DNA from: Brevibacterium sp. p3-SID960
GTDB taxonomy: Bacteria > Actinomycetota > Actinomycetes > Actinomycetales > Brevibacteriaceae
NCBI RefSeq assembly: GCF_025144725.1
Contig: NZ_JALXKS010000007.1
Span: 32,446 to 96,445 of the forward strand
Reading direction: 5' to 3'
DNA length: 64,000 bases
Made by a program: the position numbers and the translations under genes. Positions 48,015 to 58,631 of the stretch are shown piece after piece. Positions within the stretch are counted from its first letter, which is position 1; every line of letters begins with the position of its first letter. The notes beneath the pieces are model-generated. The model was not told where the DNA came from. It saw nothing but the letters and a program-made list of their open reading frames with translations, and ran no database searches.

Positions 48015-48613
48015 TCCTCACCTCGGTCTTGCAGGCGATGGGCCTGTTCGTAGCGACCAACATCGACGACATCATCGTGCTCTCCCTCTTCTTCGCTCGA
48101 GGGGCAGGCCAGCGCGGCACTACCGCCCGTATTCTGGCCGGGCAGTACCTCGGGTTCGCCGGCATCCTCGGTGCCGCGGTCCTGGTGACCATCGGTGCCG
48201 GAGCATTCCTGCCCTCGGCAGCCATCCCGTACTTCGGTCTCATCCCTCTGGGCCTCGGCCTCTGGGCCGCATGGCAGGCCTGGCGCGGAGACGATGACGA
48301 CGATGACGACGAGGCCAAGGTTGCCGGCAAGAAGGTCGGCGTGTGGACAGTCGCAGGCGTCACCCTTGCCAACGGCGGCGACAACATCGGCGTCTACACC
48401 CCTGTCTTCCTCAGCGTGGAACCTCTCGCAGTGGTCGCCTACTGCATCGTCTTCCTCGCGCTCGTCGCGGTCCTGGTAGTCCTGGCGAAGTTCGTCGCCA
48501 CCCGCCCCCCGATCGCCGAAGTGCTCGAACGCTGGGAGCACATCCTCTTCCCCATCGTTCTCATCGGCCTCGGCATCGTGATCCTCGTCAGCGGCGGAGC
48601 CTTCGGACTCTGA
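48011..48613 (+). CDS. cadD: CadD-family cadmium resistance transporter
   Basis: A polytopic membrane protein of 200 residues with about five or six helices. It has the family hallmarks: an early ATNIDDIIVLSLFFA, a second half repeat ANGGDNIGVYTPVF, and an acidic cytoplasmic loop (DDDDDDDEAKV, about 93-103) between them. CadD-type proteins lower intracellular cadmium by export or sequestration. It is translationally coupled to the CmtR-like repressor. Confidence 0.85.
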   Translation: MILTSVLQAMGLFVATNIDDIIVLSLFFARGAGQRGTTARILAGQYLGFAGILGAAVLVTIGAGAFLPSAAIPYFGLIPLGLGLWAAWQAWRGDDDDDDDEAKVAGKKVGVWTVAGVTLANGGDNIGVYTPVFLSVEPLAVVAYCIVFLALVAVLVVLAKFVATRPPIAEVLERWEHILFPIVLIGLGIVILVSGGAFGL

Positions 48614-48996
48614 CGTAGCGGCAGCGATCCAAACGGCCCCGACCGGGCGCACCCATCTCGGTTCAGACCGCGACACCTGCCCGCAGCCAGTCCTGCGTGA
48701 TCGCGGCAACAAGACCGCCACGGAGCGCTGCAAAAACCCCGCCACCAAGCGAACGAAGCCACAACGTCGCGGCCGTCGCAGAAGACCGTGTTGCAGATAC
48801 GGTGGTTTCTGATGAACGGCAACATCGTGCAGTTCGTCTGAATGAGTGCGGCGTTACGCGCAGGTTGGTCGGTAGGCCGACGCAGAACAGCCCCCTATGA
48901 GACAGCAACATGGAACGACTCGTCTCGCGTTTTGCACCCTCCCCCACTCTTTCCCTGCGGGTGAGCTTGCTCCACCTCAGAGATCAGCTGATCCTC
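48614..48996. other. 383-bp gene-free stretch
   Basis: Nothing convincing. Short open frames on both strands lack ribosome sites and family resemblance. It separates the cadmium cassette from the phosphite region and may contain decayed insertion-sequence DNA. Confidence 0.5.
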
Positions 48997-50259
48997 TCAT
49001 CTTGGTCGCCCACCAATAAGAACTCCTCTTGTGAGGGAGAGAGTGGAGGGCCACCTCTTGGTGAGGTCGGCGAGGATCAGGTCGGCTCGATGTCCTTCGG
49101 TCAGAGAGCCACGGTCGTCAAGACCCACACAGGCGGCTGCACCGGAAGTCACGAGCCGCACCGCCTGGGGAAGCGTTGCAATTCCATCACGCACTAGTCG
49201 CAGTGCGCCCGGAAGCATCGATGTGGGGATGTAGTCGCTAGCCAACGCGTCGATCAGGCCCGCAGATGCGAGTTCGGATGCCGGTACGTTGCCGGTGTGA
49301 GATCTTCCCCGGACGATGTTCGGTGCCCCCGCGACGATGAGCATCCCGTGATCCCGGGCCGCACGGGCAGCCGCGACTGTTGTCGGGAACTCCGCCACAC
49401 TACAGCCACGGTCGGCAGCCGCCGACACCTCCTCCGGTGTCGCGAGGTCGTGGGCGAAAAGTCGAATGGAACCTGCCCGGACCAAGCCCTCCAACCACGA
49501 CAGAGTACGGTCACGCACAGCAAGGCGCTCGTCACGACTGCTGCGCCACCATTCCACATGATCAGCAGCGTCGTCGTCACTCATTCGATCGCTGTCAACC
49601 AGCCACTTCTGCATTTTCGCTGGGTCGGCGAACTGTCCCTGCCCCGGCGTGTGGTCTTCGTGCGACACGACGGGCACTCGTCCACCCGGAAGACACGAAT
49701 CACCATCGTTCGGCCCCTGTGGATGCAGTGCACACATCTCGTCCTGAGGTGCCGATTCCGATGACTCCAACTCCTTCGTGAGCAGCGCAAGTCCGTATTC
49801 GCAGCGCACATCGAGCCGGTGCAGAACCTGATGATCGACTTGAGTGTCGTCAGTGCGACGGAGTGCTCCCGAGAGTTCGGACGCTGCGGGAGAATCGATC
49901 GGTCTTCCCACGATCGACCGTTCCTGGAAGGCCAGGCCGTGGAACGCGGTAGTGATGCCTGCCGCACGAAGCCGGGCACCCGCAGACGCAACCGCGAAGG
50001 AGGGATCGAGAACGACACCGGGCCGTGGACGGATATCTCGCGACAGCACATCGCTGTGGACGTCGACGAGCCCGGGCAGCACGTGTGCGCCGCGAGCATC
50101 CAGGTCACAGGCAGTGCCACGTGGATGCGGCCCGACGTGAGCGATTCGACCGCTGCGGACGACCACCCGGGCGTCGTCGATCACCCCGTTGGGCAGCACT
50201 GCTGTGGCGTGGCCGATCACGAGATCGGAGACTGGGCGGTCCGAGGTGAAGGATGTCAT
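48997..50259 (-). CDS. PhnM-like amidohydrolase
   Basis: Amidohydrolase of 420 residues resembling PhnM (alpha-D-ribose 1-methylphosphonate 5-triphosphate diphosphatase of the C-P lyase pathway). Seen: LPGLVDVHSDVLSRDIRPRPGV near the N-terminus, VVSHEDHTPGQGQF, LFAHDLATPEEV (metal ligand His/Asp) and SDYIPTSMLPGALRL, all PhnM-type. None of phnGHIJKL is in the window, so its role here is unclear; it might act on phosphonate esters taken up by the adjacent transporter. ATG at 50259 follows GGAAGG. Divergent from the phosphite operon. Confidence 0.78.
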   Translation of the reverse strand: MTSFTSDRPVSDLVIGHATAVLPNGVIDDARVVVRSGRIAHVGPHPRGTACDLDARGAHVLPGLVDVHSDVLSRDIRPRPGVVLDPSFAVASAGARLRAAGITTAFHGLAFQERSIVGRPIDSPAASELSGALRRTDDTQVDHQVLHRLDVRCEYGLALLTKELESSESAPQDEMCALHPQGPNDGDSCLPGGRVPVVSHEDHTPGQGQFADPAKMQKWLVDSDRMSDDDAADHVEWWRSSRDERLAVRDRTLSWLEGLVRAGSIRLFAHDLATPEEVSAAADRGCSVAEFPTTVAAARAARDHGMLIVAGAPNIVRGRSHTGNVPASELASAGLIDALASDYIPTSMLPGALRLVRDGIATLPQAVRLVTSGAAACVGLDDRGSLTEGHRADLILADLTKRWPSTLSLTRGVLIGGRPR

Positions 50260-50385
50260 GGCCAGACAGCCTTCCATCCGGTCTTGACCCTCATGTGGAC
50301 GCCTCATGAACGGCTGCCCACAAGAATGCCCTGTTCGTCCTTGATTCACACACCGTTGTCCAGCACCCCCCTTGGAGTTCACAAA

Positions 50386-50428
50386 TCCTCTATACCTTTG
50401 CGGAGGCAACCAGGAGTCATATAGAGGA
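50386..50428. promoter_or_regulatory. Operator/promoter between phnM-like gene and phosphite operon
   Basis: A perfect 9-bp inverted repeat, TCCTCTATA (50386-50394) and TATAGAGGA (50420-50428). The left half extends to TCTATACC, which matches the core of the PhnF operator described in Mycobacterium smegmatis (as I recall, TGGTATAGACCA and its complement). TTGCGG (50398-50403) with a 16-nt spacer and TATAGA (50420-50425) could be the rightward promoter, overlapped by the repeat. Candidate site for the GntR regulator at the end of the operon. Confidence 0.6.
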
Positions 50429-50434
50429 CTTGAC

Positions 50435-51232
50435 ATGATCGAACTCGTCGACGTCAGTAAGACCTATAAGGGCGGCGTGCAGGCTTTGGGACCCACGGAC
50501 CTCTCGATCGAGGCCGGGAGAGTGACCGTGCTCCTCGGCCCGTCGGGAGCTGGCAAGTCCACGCTGCTGCGGTGCATGAATTTGCTCGTGAAGCCGAGCA
50601 CGGGAGGCGTGCGAGCGGACGGCGTGCCGTCGCTCGAAACGCGCGGCGACCTTCGACGGCATCGCCGGCGCACCGGGATGGTGTTCCAGCACCACCAGCT
50701 CATCCCGCGTTACACAGCGCTGCGGAATGTGCTGCTCGGCCGGGTCGGATATTACAGCTTCTGGCGCAGCCTCCTGCCGTTCGGCCGCGCCGACGAGCGC
50801 ATCGCCCTGGAGGCGCTCGACCGTGTCGGACTGCTGGACAAGGCCCTCACCCGAGTCGACAACCTCAGCGGCGGCATGCAGCAGCGTGTGGGGATCGCCC
50901 GCGCACTCGCCCAGCAACCGGATCTGATCCTTGCCGATGAACCCGTGGCCAGCCTCGATCCCGCTACCGCACGTCGCGTCATGGAGCTGCTGCGCCGCGT
51001 CTGCCAGGAGAGCGGCATCACTCTCGTCGCCAGCCTTCATCAGGTCGACCTCGCGCTCGAGCACGCCGACCGCATCGTCGGCCTCGCCCATGGCCGGATC
51101 GTTTACGACGGTCCCGCAGACGAAGTCGACGACGATGACCTCCGCGTGATCTACGAAGACGCACGCGACGAGCCGCAGGCTCAGGATGCCTCCCGTCCCG
51201 TCGACGACCGACTCGTGATCGAGCCTCCCTGA
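50435..51232 (+). CDS. ptxA: Phosphite/phosphonate ABC transporter, ATP-binding protein
   Basis: ABC ATPase of 265 residues of the PhnC/PtxA group. Walker A GPSGAGKST, Q-loop FQHHQLIPRY, signature LSGGMQQRVGIARAL, Walker B LILADEPVASLDP and switch His in SLHQVDLALEHAD are all present. It powers uptake by the permease encoded two genes downstream. ATG at 50435 follows AGAGG. It is named for phosphite because of the downstream ptxD; specificity itself cannot be read here. Confidence 0.88.
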   Translation: MIELVDVSKTYKGGVQALGPTDLSIEAGRVTVLLGPSGAGKSTLLRCMNLLVKPSTGGVRADGVPSLETRGDLRRHRRRTGMVFQHHQLIPRYTALRNVLLGRVGYYSFWRSLLPFGRADERIALEALDRVGLLDKALTRVDNLSGGMQQRVGIARALAQQPDLILADEPVASLDPATARRVMELLRRVCQESGITLVASLHQVDLALEHADRIVGLAHGRIVYDGPADEVDDDDLRVIYEDARDEPQAQDASRPVDDRLVIEPP

Positions 51233-51313
51233 CCCCAGTCTCCGCACCCACCCGTCACCTGAAAATCGACCCACCCGATCGCCCTCGATCAACTGAAACA
51301 GGAGTGAATCACC

Positions 51314-52210
51314 GTGCTTGGACGCCCCCGCCTCACCGCAGCCGCAACAGCAGCCCTGACGGCTTCTGCCCTTCTCCTCTCCGGCTGCACTGCCGCCTCC
51401 GAGGCAAGCGCCGCCCCCGAAACCCTTCGGGTTGCGCTGCTTCCCGATGAGAATGCCTCGGAGATCATCAAGAACAATGAACCACTCAAGAGTCACCTCG
51501 AGGAGCAGCTGGGGCTGGAGGTCGAGCTCGTGGTGACGACCGACTACTCCTCGATGATCGAGGCGATGGCCCGCGGCCGCCTCGAACTCGGCTACTTCGG
51601 CCCGCTGTCATACGTCCTCGCGCAGGAGAAGGCCGACATTGAACCCTTCGCCGCACTGCAGGAAGTCGAGGGCGAGGACCCCACCTACCAGTCGGTCTTC
51701 ATCGCCAACAGCGAGTCCGGAATCGAATCCCTCGACGATGTCGCCGGCAAGACTGTCGCGTGGGGCGACCAGGCGAGCACGTCGAGCCATCTGATCCCCA
51801 AGGCCATGCTCGCCGAAGGCGCGGACCTGCGAGTTGACCACGGCGATTATGAAGAGCAGCACGTCGACTCTCACGATGCGGTGGCCCTGACGGTCCAGAA
51901 CGGCAATGCGGATGCGGGGGGCATGAGCCTGCCCATCTATGAGCGCATGGCCGAAGAGGGACTCATCGACCCCACGACGGTCGTCAAGGTCCAGGAGTCC
52001 GAGCCTTACGCCAACTATCCGTGGACCATGCAGTCAGACCTCCCCGAAGACCTGAAGGAGAAGCTGCGGAGAACGTTCCTGGACCTCGAGGACCCGGCGG
52101 TGCTCGAACCGTTCGACGCCGCCGGGTTCGAAGAGGTCACCGACGCGGACTATGACGCGGTGCGCGAGCTCGCACCTCTGCTCGACATCGACCTTGAGGA
52201 CTACCAGTGA
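51314..52210 (+). CDS. ptxB: Phosphite/phosphonate-binding lipoprotein
   Basis: Substrate-binding protein of 298 residues (PhnD/PtxB family). A signal peptide ends in the lipobox LLSGC with Cys25 as lipid anchor. The mature part has the two-lobe fold, with LRVALLPDEN, LELGYFGPLSYVLA (typical ligand-loop region) and WGDQASTSSHLIP. GTG at 51314 after AGGAG. Follows ptxA by 81 nt and overlaps the permease start by 4 nt. Confidence 0.9.
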   Translation: MLGRPRLTAAATAALTASALLLSGCTAASEASAAPETLRVALLPDENASEIIKNNEPLKSHLEEQLGLEVELVVTTDYSSMIEAMARGRLELGYFGPLSYVLAQEKADIEPFAALQEVEGEDPTYQSVFIANSESGIESLDDVAGKTVAWGDQASTSSHLIPKAMLAEGADLRVDHGDYEEQHVDSHDAVALTVQNGNADAGGMSLPIYERMAEEGLIDPTTVVKVQESEPYANYPWTMQSDLPEDLKEKLRRTFLDLEDPAVLEPFDAAGFEEVTDADYDAVRELAPLLDIDLEDYQ

Positions 52211-53055
52211 GCACCAGCACGGAAAGCGCGAGCACCGTCGGCCTGGTGGACGAGCGGCGAGAGCAGGACTACCTGCGGATCTCCGACAAGGCACGGTCCG
52301 GCTGGAGGCGCTCGGTCGCTGTCACCGGACTCGTCCTCGTCACCGTGCTGGTGAGCTCGTGGGTCGTCGGGATGCTCGACGGCGCCCGCATGATCACCGG
52401 ACTGACGGACATCGCCGACCTGCTGAGCGAGATGTGGGTCCCGGACTTCACCAACCTCAACAGCTGGTGGGGCCCGCTGTGGGACTCGATGACGATGAGC
52501 ATCGCCGCCACCGCACTGGCGGTGCTGCTCTCCGTTCCGCTGGCATTGTGCGGTGCGCGCAACACCGCGCCGCATCCGGCTGTCTACTGGGTCGCCCGGC
52601 TCATCCTCAACGTGCTGCGCTCCGTGCCGGAGCTGATCCTGGCCATCGTCTTCGTGGCGGCCGTCGGCTTCGGCGCTCTGCCCGGAGCGCTGGCGCTGGG
52701 GATCCACTCCGCGGGGATGGTGGGCAAGTTCTTCGCCGAGGCGATCGAGCATGCCGATCACGCGCCTGTCGAGGCCGCCCGCGCGACTGGTGCCGGCCCG
52801 GCGCAGGTGATCCTGCACGGCATCCTGCCGCAGGTTCTGCCGCAAATGGCTGACACGACCGTTTACCGCTGGGAGCTCAACTTCCGGGCCTCGGTGGTCG
52901 TGGGCGTCGTCGGAGCCGGCGGTATCGGTTTCGAACTGATCGCTGCCCTCCGCACCCTCCAGTACGACGAGGTCGCCGCAATCCTGCTCGTCATCCTAGC
53001 CACAGTCACCCTGGTCGACGCCCTCGGCGGAGCGTTGCGGAAGAGGTTCCAATGA
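52207..53055 (+). CDS. ptxC: Phosphite/phosphonate ABC transporter permease
   Basis: PhnE/PtxC-type permease of 282 residues with one N-terminal helix and a five-helix BPD core. The EAA loop reads EAARATGAGPAQVILHGILP, the site that docks on the ATPase, and GAGGIGFELIAAL follows. GTG start overlaps the ptxB stop (GTGA); its own stop overlaps the ptxD start (ATGA). Confidence 0.9.
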   Translation: MSTSTESASTVGLVDERREQDYLRISDKARSGWRRSVAVTGLVLVTVLVSSWVVGMLDGARMITGLTDIADLLSEMWVPDFTNLNSWWGPLWDSMTMSIAATALAVLLSVPLALCGARNTAPHPAVYWVARLILNVLRSVPELILAIVFVAAVGFGALPGALALGIHSAGMVGKFFAEAIEHADHAPVEAARATGAGPAQVILHGILPQVLPQMADTTVYRWELNFRASVVVGVVGAGGIGFELIAALRTLQYDEVAAILLVILATVTLVDALGGALRKRFQ

Positions 53056-54109
53056 CAGACAAACATCCGATGGATGCGCATATGACGGAGACCCGCCACC
53101 GCCCGGTGGTGGTCCTCACCCACCGGGTGCATCCCCTGATCCTTCAGATGCTCACTGACACCTGCGAGGTGATCGCGAACCAGAGCGACAGCAGCCTGCC
53201 CGCCTCGGAGCTGCGACGAAGGGCAGCGGACGCGGACGCCCTCATGGCGTTCATGCCGGATCGAATCACCGCGGAGTTCCTCGACGCCTGTCCGCGCCTG
53301 CAGGTGGTCGCCGGCGCTCTCAAGGGCCACGACAACATCGATGCCGACGCGTGCACCGAGCGCGGGATCTGGCTGACGCGGGTAGAGGACCTCCTCACCG
53401 AACCCACGGCTGAGCTCGCCGTCGGTCTGCTCATCGGACTCGCGCGCAACATCGCGGTAGGAGACCGCGCGGTGCGGGCCCGCCTCGCAGGATGGCGACC
53501 GACGCTCTATGGAAGCACGCTCGTGGGCTCGACAATCGGCCTCGTGGGCGCGGGAAGGCTCGGCCGGGCAGTGGCGCGACTGCTCAGCGGGTTCGAGGCG
53601 AATCTGCTCTACTGCGATCCCTCGCCGGTGTCCGGTGAGGAAGATCTGCAGATGGAGCGTGTGGAGCTGTCGGAGCTGCTGGCGCGCACCGATGCAGTAG
53701 TGGTCTGCGCACCGCTAGATGTGAACACCCTGCACCTGCTCGACCGGCCCCGACTGGAATCCATGCGTCCGGGGTCACTGCTCGTCAACGTCGGTCGCGG
53801 CTCCGTAGTGGACGAGGTCGCCGTGGCTGAGCTGCTACGTCGCGGACACCTCGGCGGATTCGCCTCGGACGTGTTCGAGTTCGAGGACCTCTCGCGCCCG
53901 GACCGACCTCGGGACGTGCCAGAGGAGCTCCGGGCGATGCAGGACCGCACTCTCTTTACTCCGCACCTCGGGTCCGCTGTGGCCTCCGCGAGGCTCGCGA
54001 TTGAGGAACATGCTGCCAAGGCTATCCTGCAGGCGCTTGCCGGCGAGGTGCCCGACGGCGCTGTCAACCGTCCCCAGCGCACCGCATCTCCCGTTCCGAC
54101 GCCTGCGAT

Positions 54110-54113
<4 letters not shown>
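53052..54113 (+). CDS. ptxD: NAD-dependent phosphite dehydrogenase
   Basis: D-2-hydroxyacid-dehydrogenase-fold enzyme of 353 residues that oxidises phosphite to phosphate. It follows PtxD of Pseudomonas stutzeri closely by eye: LTHRVHPLIL at the start, MAFMPDRITAEFLDACP, ALKGHDN with Lys91, LLTEPTAELAVGL, GAGRLG (166-171) for NAD, then the catalytic Arg249 in VNVGRGSVVDE, Glu278 in DVFEFED and His305 in LFTPHLGSAV. Asp189 after the second Rossmann strand suggests NAD over NADP. The start at 53052 has AGAGG; an ATG 30 nt later is possible. Located behind ptxABC as in the known operon. Confidence 0.92.
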
Positions 54114-55985
<1,872 letters not shown>

Positions 55986-56129
55986 CTAGAATCAGTGGAC
56001 GCCCGTCGTGACCGGTCCCGCGATCTCACTACGAGATCCGTTCCGAGGGAGGAATCGGATCCGGGGTGGGTTGGACCGAGTGCGAACCGTGGGCCCGTGC
56101 GGCCCGGAGTCTTCTGAAGGTGTGGAACT

Positions 56130-56798
56130 GTGGTTGAGAACAACGAGCCGCCCGGGCACGAGCTGAGCCCGCAGGTCGAGGGCGGGCGGCCGATGTCGCC
56201 GCCGCCCAAGTCCCTCGAGCAGTCGATCGCGGAGACGACCCGGCAGATGCGGCATGCCCGCGGCTTCACGCTGTCGGAGCTGGCGAGCCGAGTGGGTGTG
56301 AGTCGGCAGATGCTGTCGAAGATCGAGAATGCGCAGACGTCGGCCAGTCTGGCGACCGTCGATGCCCTGGCGAAGGCGCTGGACATCCCGGTCACCAGCC
56401 TGTTCCGCGCTGCGGACTATGAGACGCAGGTCGTCTTCTCGAAGGCCGGCCAGGCGCCGGAGACCGTGCGGCGCGCCAGCAACCTGGGGCACCGCTATCA
56501 GCTGCTGGGCCAGGTCATCCGACACCACGGCCTCTTCGAGTCCCTGCTCGTCACCCTCACGGAGGAGAGCCAGCCGTTCCCCCTGTTCCAGCACATGGGG
56601 TCGGAGTTCGTCTACGTCGTCGAGGGCGAGATGGACTATCGGCATCAGGAGACGACGTTCCGCATGGAGACGGGGGACGGGATCCTCTTCGACGCGGAGG
56701 GCATCCATGGCCCCGCCCGCATCGTGCAGGCTCCCGTGCGCTTCCTGTCCGTCAACGTCTCCGAGGAGCGCCCCTCGGACCCGCACGGCGTCGACTGA
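56130..56798 (+). CDS. XRE-family regulator with cupin domain
   Basis: A 222-residue regulator: HTH_3 DNA-binding domain (TLSELASRVGVSRQMLSKIE) at about 48-105 and a C-terminal cupin barrel (FPLFQHMGSEFVYVVEGEM, then HGPARI). It is divergent from the gdhA remnant with 165 nt between them, so it may have controlled gdhA or the amtB-glnK genes downstream on the other strand. The GTG at 56130 is used; an in-frame ATG at 56193 is an alternative start. Ligand unknown. Confidence 0.85.
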   Translation: MVENNEPPGHELSPQVEGGRPMSPPPKSLEQSIAETTRQMRHARGFTLSELASRVGVSRQMLSKIENAQTSASLATVDALAKALDIPVTSLFRAADYETQVVFSKAGQAPETVRRASNLGHRYQLLGQVIRHHGLFESLLVTLTEESQPFPLFQHMGSEFVYVVEGEMDYRHQETTFRMETGDGILFDAEGIHGPARIVQAPVRFLSVNVSEERPSDPHGVD

Positions 56799-56836
56799 CC
56801 CACACGTCCGGATGTCGTCCCCTGAGCCGATGTCCG

Positions 56837-57175
56837 CTACAGCGCGGCGTCGCCGCGGTCGCCGGTGCGGATCCGGATGACCTCCTCGACCGGAGTCGAC
56901 CAGATCTTGCCGTCGCCCACCTCGCCCGTCCGCGCGGACTGGGCGATGACGTCGATGACGGGGCCGGCCTCCGCGTCCGTCACGAGGATCTCCAGCCGCA
57001 TCTTGCCGATGAAGTCGATCGTGACCTCGGATCCGCGGTAGACCTCCGTGTGACCGGCCTGCCGGCCGTAGCCCGTGCAGTCGCTCACGGTCATGCCGTT
57101 GATGCCGTGCTGCGCCAGCGCTATCTGGACGCCCTCCAGTGTTCCGGGCTGCAGGATTGCAGTGATGAGCCGCAT
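56837..57175 (-). CDS. glnK: PII signal-transduction protein (GlnK/GlnB) lacking Tyr51
   Basis: A 112-residue PII trimer subunit that senses ATP/ADP and 2-oxoglutarate and gates AmtB. The family layout is clear (MRLITAILQPGTLEGVQIAL, TGYGRQAGHTEVYRGSEV, SARTGEVGDGKIW). The T-loop reads RGSEV where most PII proteins have RGAEY: residue 51, the uridylylation/adenylylation site, is Val. Covalent control by GlnD should be impossible, leaving only effector-driven control. It starts 1 nt after the amtB stop, in one operon. Confidence 0.93.
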   Translation of the reverse strand: MRLITAILQPGTLEGVQIALAQHGINGMTVSDCTGYGRQAGHTEVYRGSEVTIDFIGKMRLEILVTDAEAGPVIDVIAQSARTGEVGDGKIWSTPVEEVIRIRTGDRGDAAL

Positions 57176-57176
57176 G

Positions 57177-58514
57177 TCAGTTCACCTCCTGTGCGGGTGC
57201 CGGTGCCGGGATCACGACGCTGCGGGTGACGCCGCGTGCGGTGAGCGGAGTCTGCGAGTAGTCGTATCCGGACTCCGCGTGGGCGGCCACGTCGATGCCG
57301 GACGACTCTTCTCGCGCGCTCACCCGCAGTCCGCCCATGAGCGCCTTGAGGATCAGGGCGATGATCGTCGTCATGACGAGGCTGTAGATCAGCACCGCCA
57401 GCGAGCTCACCGCCTCGATGGCCAGCAGTTCGAACCCGCCGCCGTACAGCAGGCCCCGCGCCTCGGCGGGCGCGGCCGGGTCCGCGAGGAAGCCGATCGC
57501 CAGGGTGCCGATGAGACCCGCGACCAGGTGGACACCCACGACGTCGAGGGAGTCGTCGTAGCCCAGCTTGTTCTTCAGTCCGATCGCCAGGGCCGAGCCC
57601 ACGCCGGACAGGGCACCGATCGCCAGGGCGCCCATGGGGCTGACCGCGGCGGCCGCGGGCGTGATGCCCACGAGTCCGGCGACGATGCCCGAGGCCGCAC
57701 CCAGGGAGGTGGGGCGTCCGTCGCGGATCCTTTCGACGATCAGCCACGCGAGCATACCGGCGGCCGGCGCCGCGAGGGTCGTGACCCAGGCGTGGGCTGC
57801 GACGGGGTCTGCGGCCAGTGCCGAGCCGGAGTTGAACCCGAACCAGCCGAACCAGAGGAGGCCGGCGCCCAGCATGACGAGGGGGAGGTTGTGGGGACGC
57901 ATGGGCGTCGAGCCCAGGCCGATCCGCGGTCCCAGGATGACGGCGAGGACGAGGGCGGCCGCACCCGCGTTGATGTGGATCGCGGTGCCGCCGGCGAAGT
58001 CGACCGCACCCAGGGCGTTCACGATGAATCCGCCGTTCTCGGAGACGACGCCGTCACCGGCGAAGACCCAGTGGGCCGCCGGGAAGTACACGAGGACGGC
58101 CCACGCGGCTGCGAAGGCGACCCATGCGGAGAACTTCATGCGGTCCGCGACCGCACCACTGACCAGCGCGACCGCGATGATCGCGAACGCCGCTTGGAAG
58201 CCCACGAAGGCGAGGGCCGGCACGGTGCCCACGACGGCGTCCGGTCCCATGAGGGCGGAGAGGCCCGCGAAGTCCAGAGGGTTGCCCACCAGGCCGCCGA
58301 ACGATTCGCCGAACACCATGGAGAACCCGAACAGCACCCAGAGGACGCCCACGATCCCCATCGTCACGACGGACATCATCACCATGTTCAGCACGCTCTT
58401 GGCACGCACCATCCCGCCGTAGAAGAACGACAGGCCCAGCGTCATCAACAGCACGAGCGCTGCACTGGCGAGCACCCACGCGGTGTCGCCTGCTGAGATC
58501 TCTGCAGCATTCAT
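57177..58514 (-). CDS. amtB: Ammonium transporter
   Basis: Amt/MEP-family ammonium channel of 445 residues with about eleven membrane helices. Family motifs are present: FFYGGMVRAKSVLNM, FAGGTAIHINAGAAAL with one of the twin-His pair, GFNSGSALA, and DVVGVHLVAGLIGTLAIG with the second His. The cytoplasmic C-terminal tail carries a GIDVAAHAESGYDY-like segment, the usual PII contact region. It is followed at 1 nt by glnK. The minus-strand start region (GGAGG at -8) supports the ATG at 58514. Confidence 0.95.
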   Translation of the reverse strand: MNAAEISAGDTAWVLASAALVLLMTLGLSFFYGGMVRAKSVLNMVMMSVVTMGIVGVLWVLFGFSMVFGESFGGLVGNPLDFAGLSALMGPDAVVGTVPALAFVGFQAAFAIIAVALVSGAVADRMKFSAWVAFAAAWAVLVYFPAAHWVFAGDGVVSENGGFIVNALGAVDFAGGTAIHINAGAAALVLAVILGPRIGLGSTPMRPHNLPLVMLGAGLLWFGWFGFNSGSALAADPVAAHAWVTTLAAPAAGMLAWLIVERIRDGRPTSLGAASGIVAGLVGITPAAAAVSPMGALAIGALSGVGSALAIGLKNKLGYDDSLDVVGVHLVAGLIGTLAIGFLADPAAPAEARGLLYGGGFELLAIEAVSSLAVLIYSLVMTTIIALILKALMGGLRVSAREESSGIDVAAHAESGYDYSQTPLTARGVTRSVVIPAPAPAQEVN

Positions 58515-58631
58515 CGCACCCTCCTTACAAGGTTTCTTCCAGCCAGTCTGCTACTGGCATGGGCAGAGCGTAACTGAGAGTTTACCGACTGCGCAACTGA
58601 TGGGTGCGCATGTAATCTGTTAGTGTCGTCT

